64,000 nt of DNA. Origin: Leptolyngbya ohadii IS1 (lineage in GTDB: Bacteria; Cyanobacteriota; Cyanobacteriia; Elainellales; Elainellaceae). The stretch is from assembly GCF_002215035.1 (NCBI RefSeq), contig NZ_NKFP01000002.1, positions 44,485-108,484 of the forward strand, read 5' to 3'. Both the position numbers and the translations under genes were made by a program. Below, in pieces: positions 60,353 through 64,000 of this stretch. Numbering within the stretch: position 1 is the stretch's first letter; each line of letters starts with the position of its first letter. A model generated the notes under the pieces. That model worked only from the letters and a program-made list of their open reading frames with translations, did no database searches and was not told where the DNA came from.

Positions 60353-61078
60353 CAGTGAATTCAACAGAGTGACAAGTGACGGAAGAAAACTTCTCTTTTC
60401 AGAGTTGGCAGAGGAACTATCTTTACGAATCAGTGCCTCTCGCACCAGATACTCATTCCCTTTTTCTGAAGCAAGCCGTGCCCGCCGTTCCCATTTCCCC
60501 ACTTCCGCTTATGTCTGTTCGGACTGCTGTTGCAGTCGTTTTTGGCAAGCCGTGACGTTGATTAGTGCTGAACGTGCCTTTTGTGCATCAGCTTCCATGT
60601 CCTCGATCGCTTGATCTAAAAGCTTTTCTGGATCAAGACCCTGCTGAAGTAGACGATTGATGCCAACTATTCCCAGTCCAACAACAGCACCGCCCGCTGC
60701 CATCCCAACCATTCCAACGCCAATCGCACTTCCGCCGAGCGCGACCCCCACTCCACCAATTGCTGCTGATGTGGCTGCACCGGCTGCGGCTCCAGTCACA
60801 GCAGCACCCGCAGAGGATGAATCCCCTGCAAGGATCGATCGCAACGCTTCATAAAGGGCAGCGCCCGTTAACGCACCCAAAGAAGCAAGTGGAATAGCAC
60901 CGATGCTGTAGCCCGTTCCGCCAGCCAATACTCCAACCTTGCCGATCGACGCACCTGCCACTGCACCTCCTGCAACGAGAGCAGCACCCGTATCAGGAGA
61001 TTCTATTACGCCGTTGTCTCTGTTGGAGTTCAGCTCGGCTCGAACCACGCGGCTTATGCGATCGAATAACTGCCCCAT
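60302..61078 (-). pseudogene. PspA/IM30-like protein with glycine-rich insertion, interrupted by a stop
   Basis: The first 17 residues MGQLFDRISRVVRAELN match the N-terminal helix of PspA/Vipp1, and LDPEKLLDQAIEDMEADAQK with ACQKRLQQQ matches the following helix. Between them lies an insert of about 125 residues, rich in G, A and V, with GxxxG patterns and no charge, probably membrane-inserting. At 60509-60511 a TAA interrupts the frame after SEQT. The same frame then continues AEVGKWERRARLASEKGNEY, LVREALIRKDS, which again matches PspA. A single C-to-T change would explain the stop. The C-terminal PspA half is missing. The end overlaps the 3' end of the oxygenase gene. Confidence 0.65.
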
Positions 61079-61308
61079 CGCACTCTATATCCTGGTCGTT
61101 GTATTTTTTCTATGGCACCGACGCTTCAAGCTTAATGACACCTGACGCTGAACGGTTAGTAGAGACTACGCAAATTTCTCCAATCTTCAATAAAGTCCCT
61201 ATCAATCTGAAGCTTTGTGCAGTAGGGCGAATGGTGCTCATCGCCGCGAACCTTATAAACCTATGTCTCAAGCGATCGGTCACGATCCACGCTTTCCTCT
61301 ATCCAAAG

Positions 61309-61625
61309 CCGAGGCGACCAAACGATTTTCGATCGAGTTTGCAATCGTCTATCTGCGCTACCAGCAGCAGAAGCGGCAGATCAAAAAATTAGTGGGGTAT
61401 CTGTATGAGGCGATCGTCCAGGGGTGAGAATTAAATGTTGCCAAATCTTCTGAAGCTGGAGTTCCTGCTGGTTTTAGCCAATGGTTCGATCGAGCGAGGG
61501 CACAGGGGTTAGTGATTGCGGCGACGACGATCGAGGGGGTGCATCATACACTGCATATTCAACAAGGTTGGATACCTACAATGGAAGCGATGTACAAATA
61601 CTCAATAGCTGCTGCCGACCACTAA
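61309..61625 (+). pseudogene. Truncated copy of the initiator-like gene tail
   Basis: The reading frame matches the last 100 codons of the gene at 17702: AIVYLRYQQQKRQIKKLVGY, LYEAIVQG, then a TGA at 61425-61427 where the intact copy has TGG. After the stop the frame continues with FSQWFDRARAQGLVIAATTI and ends AAADH, followed by the same TAATAAGC as in copy 1. The N-terminal domain is absent. It is a non-functional remnant. Confidence 0.85.
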
Positions 61626-61676
61626 TAAGCATTCACGTTTAGGAAAATTTAGAACATCTCTAGGTTTATACTTCAG

Positions 61677-61710
61677 GATAAAAGCTTACACTTAGTAGAT
61701 AGCTTTTATC
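61677..61710. repeat. Hairpin, second copy
   Basis: GATAAAAGCT at 61677-61686 and AGCTTTTATC at 61701-61710 form the same ten-base hairpin as at 18791-18824, with the same loop and distance to the following gene. Confidence 0.6.
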
Positions 61711-61732
61711 AGTCCAAATAGAAGATAAAACA

Positions 61733-62080
61733 ATGAGCACAACTCCTGGCAAGTTGGAAATTACAGCCGCATACGTTCAAAACGCAGTCGATGTCATTTT
61801 CAAGACGCTGGGTGAGCCTGAGACAGTGCAACAGAAGCAGGCATTGCAGGCATTCCGGGATGGAGACTCAATTCTAATCAAGCGGTTGTCGATCGCAAAT
61901 TTACAGGACAACTACATCAAGTGCTTAGGCTATCTAGTCAGTGCTCCCAAGCTCACTCCTCAAACAGATACGATTCTGGCTGAATCAGCTCGTGCTGCGG
62001 CTGACCATGTTCGCGATATGACTTTAATCAATTTGAGCAATGCAATCTTAAAAGATGAAATGATTATCGGAAACGGCTAG
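61733..62080 (+). CDS. Unknown plasmid protein, copy 2
   Basis: A 115-residue paralogue of the protein at 18847, with changes such as I-to-V and S-to-A spread over the length but an intact frame. The intact frame next to a broken initiator copy suggests that this gene is under selection while the upstream copy decays. Function unknown. Confidence 0.7.
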   Translation: MSTTPGKLEITAAYVQNAVDVIFKTLGEPETVQQKQALQAFRDGDSILIKRLSIANLQDNYIKCLGYLVSAPKLTPQTDTILAESARAAADHVRDMTLINLSNAILKDEMIIGNG

Positions 62081-62350
62081 AAAACGGTTGAAAGCCAGGT
62101 TGAAAGCCTAAAATCTACAGGATAAGAGGGTTTCCACCCTGTAAGCAAATCATTCGCGGGGTATTTTACCTTGTCTTCCCGCCTTTATTCACCTCGCCTT
62201 ACAGTTGGTCGCCACATTGCAGCGTCGTACATTGTCCCTTTGCTATTGTTGTAGCCAAGATGATCAATGCTGCCTCTTTCACGCTATACACAAACAGAAG
62301 TCCACGACTTGTGATCAAGTTTCTACCCAGTTCAATCAGGAAAACCTCTA

Positions 62351-62992
62351 ATGCAACAGCGTAATGTCGCAATTCTCATTTTTGATGATGTTGAGGTGCT
62401 TGACTTTTGTGGTCCGTTTGAAGTTTTTTCAGTTACAGGTAGGCGAGACGGCTCAAATCCTTTCAATGTTTATACCGTCGCTGAAAACAAGCAAGTATCA
62501 GCTAGAAACAACCTCAGCATTAATCCCAGCTACACCCTTGATACCTGCCCTCAGCCCAACATTCTAGTCGTACCGGGAGGTGGTGGCAGACATGCGGATG
62601 GTACACCTTACGGAACCCGTAGAGAAATGCTCAACGAGAATTTGCTGCAATGGATTAATCAGCTTTATCCCAAAACAGAGCATGTCCTTTCCGTTTGTAC
62701 AGGCGCACTCATTCTGGCTAAAGCAGGTTTGACTGAGAATTTAGCTGCGACAACTCATCATGGTGCAATCGATGAACTGCGTCGTGTAGCGCCGAACACG
62801 GAAGTGCGGGAGGGCGATCGTATTGTGGACAACGGCAGGCTGATTTTTTCAGGCGGAATTTCAGCTGGAATTGATGCCGCCTTTTATCTGGTTGCAAAAC
62901 TTTTGGGTGAAGAGGTTGCTTCAGAAACTGCTATCTATATGGAGTATGACTGGAAGGGTACTCCTCATATAGCATCAATCGGAATTGCGTGA
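62351..62992 (+). CDS. DJ-1/PfpI family protein
   Basis: A 213-residue class I glutamine-amidotransferase-like protein. Family marks are VAILIFDDVEVLDFCGPFEV, the NILVVPGGGGRHADG loop and the nucleophile elbow LSVCTGALILAKAGL with the reactive cysteine. ATTHHGAIDELR supplies the usual histidine. The closest known activities are isonitrile hydratases and DJ-1-like chaperone or glyoxalase proteins; the substrate is not clear. An AGGAAAACCTCTA stretch precedes the ATG. The frame ends SIGIA near 62992. Confidence 0.9.
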   Translation: MQQRNVAILIFDDVEVLDFCGPFEVFSVTGRRDGSNPFNVYTVAENKQVSARNNLSINPSYTLDTCPQPNILVVPGGGGRHADGTPYGTRREMLNENLLQWINQLYPKTEHVLSVCTGALILAKAGLTENLAATTHHGAIDELRRVAPNTEVREGDRIVDNGRLIFSGGISAGIDAAFYLVAKLLGEEVASETAIYMEYDWKGTPHIASIGIA

Positions 62993-63127
62993 TGTGGATG
63001 TCAACTACCCCGCTCTAAAGCGGGCGAAGCTTGTTCATAACCGAGAAGCTCGGTTGAGATAATAGCGACTCCCGCATTAACTGCACAAGCAGGAGCACCA
63101 CCCGCTTTTGGTAGCCGATCCCAATAC

Positions 63128-63598
63128 CTATCGAAAAAGAGATCGAGCACTGTACTTAATCGTTTTATCCCGGCTCAAACTCCGAACCTCAGCATAAACT
63201 TGAATCGTGGAGTCAAAGTTATTAAACAAAGGAAGCCTTGCGTCCTCAGAATAGGAACCAGGGCGAAAGACCACTGATAAATATTGAGTAGGAGACTTTC
63301 CGGGCAGGGCATAGTAGGACTTAATTCTGATCCTACCCCCGTTAATCGTACCACTAACATTAGCCGTCGAAAATGAGGCACCGGGTGCAACATCAACTCT
63401 GAAAAAATCTACCGGATCGTTGCGATCGAGCGTGCCGCTAAAGCGAATCCTGGCTGAAGAGGCATTGGGTCTTATTTTGCCCAGAAATTTGGCAGTGTCA
63501 AATGAATTATTGCTCGCTCGTAGGGATCTTGATAACGATGAAGCCGACGAAGCGAAGGATGAGGACTGAGTAGACTTGGGAAAAGATGATTCCAACAT
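63128..63598 (-). CDS. Pre-peptidase C-terminal-like domain protein
   Basis: A 156-residue protein. The N-terminal 35 residues are serine-rich (FASSASSLSRSLRASNNSF). The rest has AKFLGKIRPNASSARIRFSG and TLDRNDPVDFFRVDVAPGAS, the 'G.l...dp.DyyrF.l..g' pattern of bacterial pre-peptidase C-terminal (PPC) domains, which occur in cyanobacterial surface proteins. There is no clear signal peptide. The C-terminus with SLSRDKTIKYSARSLFR closes the domain. Function unknown, perhaps a secreted or surface-attached domain protein. Confidence 0.7.
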   Translation of the reverse strand: MLESSFPKSTQSSSFASSASSLSRSLRASNNSFDTAKFLGKIRPNASSARIRFSGTLDRNDPVDFFRVDVAPGASFSTANVSGTINGGRIRIKSYYALPGKSPTQYLSVVFRPGSYSEDARLPLFNNFDSTIQVYAEVRSLSRDKTIKYSARSLFR

Positions 63599-64000
63599 GA
63601 ATGTTGCCCTTTGTGGTGAGGAGAAGGAGGCTACTGTGAACGTTATTCAAGGCTCTCGCTTAATGCAACGACTGGCATCTGGCAAAAGTTGTGCCTCCGA
63701 GTCGATCGCCTTTTTGCGCTCCGCAAAGGTTGTATTGCGAGTACTCCAATCATTGCGCGGTTTTGTCTACCTGGTAAAAGCCCTGTTCTGAAAACCTTGC
63801 TGTAGTAGAACGGATTGAAGTAGGATTCGTCGTAATCAGCCTGTTTGCTTCGTTCAATGCGCGGAGGGGTAGGTGTTTTTAGACATCGCAAGTCAGAATG
63901 GCTGGAATAACTGATAGCACAAGGATTTCAGAGAATCGATAGGAAATGTGATCCGCGCAACGCCTGGAAAGCTTGCTCCGCCTGTCTTATCTACCCTTCG
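63599..64000. other. Window end, no supported gene
   Basis: A minus-strand frame at 63643-63891 has a composition that does not look conserved, and no motif or start signal supports it. No repeat or RNA gene was seen. Confidence 0.4.

Noticed and set aside
63643..63891. Minus-strand frame near the window end
   Set aside because: No motif, no start signal and unusual composition.

Overview
The window looks like part of a large cyanobacterial plasmid or plasmid-derived accessory region. The HIP1 octamer GCGATCGC and its core CGATCG recur throughout. A type I-D CRISPR-Cas locus, a Uma2-type gene, an NB-ARC/WD40 protein and an IS701-type element all suit a filamentous, Leptolyngbya-like cyanobacterium; the taxon is inference. 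I see no rRNA or tRNA gene and little core metabolism.

Layout. 0.1-3 kb: small zinc-ribbon, membrane and secreted proteins plus a dienelactone hydrolase. 3.0-6.4 kb: a leftward three-gene unit encoding a NERD-domain UvrD-like helicase, a 70-residue protein and an HNH nuclease, a possible defence module. 6.4-8.5 kb: an Excalibur-domain protein, HU with promoter and terminator, and small proteins. 8.5-16 kb: a leftward plasmid module with stop/start overlaps, including a membrane-anchored coiled-coil ATPase of the FtsK/TraD type. 16-19.2 kb: a ribbon-helix-helix protein behind tandem octamers, a replication-initiator-like protein and a 115-residue protein whose region is duplicated at 61.3-62.1 kb.

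19.2-34.1 kb is a complete type I-D CRISPR-Cas locus. Two arrays are transcribed away from a central block: WYL regulator, cas3, cas10d, csc2, an AbrB-like antitoxin with a PIN toxin, csc1, cas6, cas4, cas1, cas2. Both leaders share a conserved box. Almost every repeat in both arrays carries exactly one private substitution, 31 of 37 repeats, which is far more regular than random decay. An IS701-type element with TTAA target duplication sits just past the trailer of the second array.

36.1-53.6 kb is a second defence island on the plus strand: a DrmD-like SNF2 helicase, a two-TM protein with a cupin-like partner, a large adenine methyltransferase, a small unknown, a Uma2 nuclease, a RelE-UvrD fusion, and a 1788-residue helicase with a DUF1998-like region and a C-terminal nuclease-like domain. 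It resembles DISARM and Druantia in parts but matches neither gene set.

53.6-64 kb holds an ISAzo13-like transposase remnant, an HTH/NB-ARC/WD40 STAND protein, a divergent SHMT-like enzyme paired with a clavaminate-synthase-like oxygenase, a PspA/IM30 relative broken by a stop and carrying a glycine-rich insertion, the duplicated initiator tail, a DJ-1/PfpI protein and a pre-peptidase-like protein.
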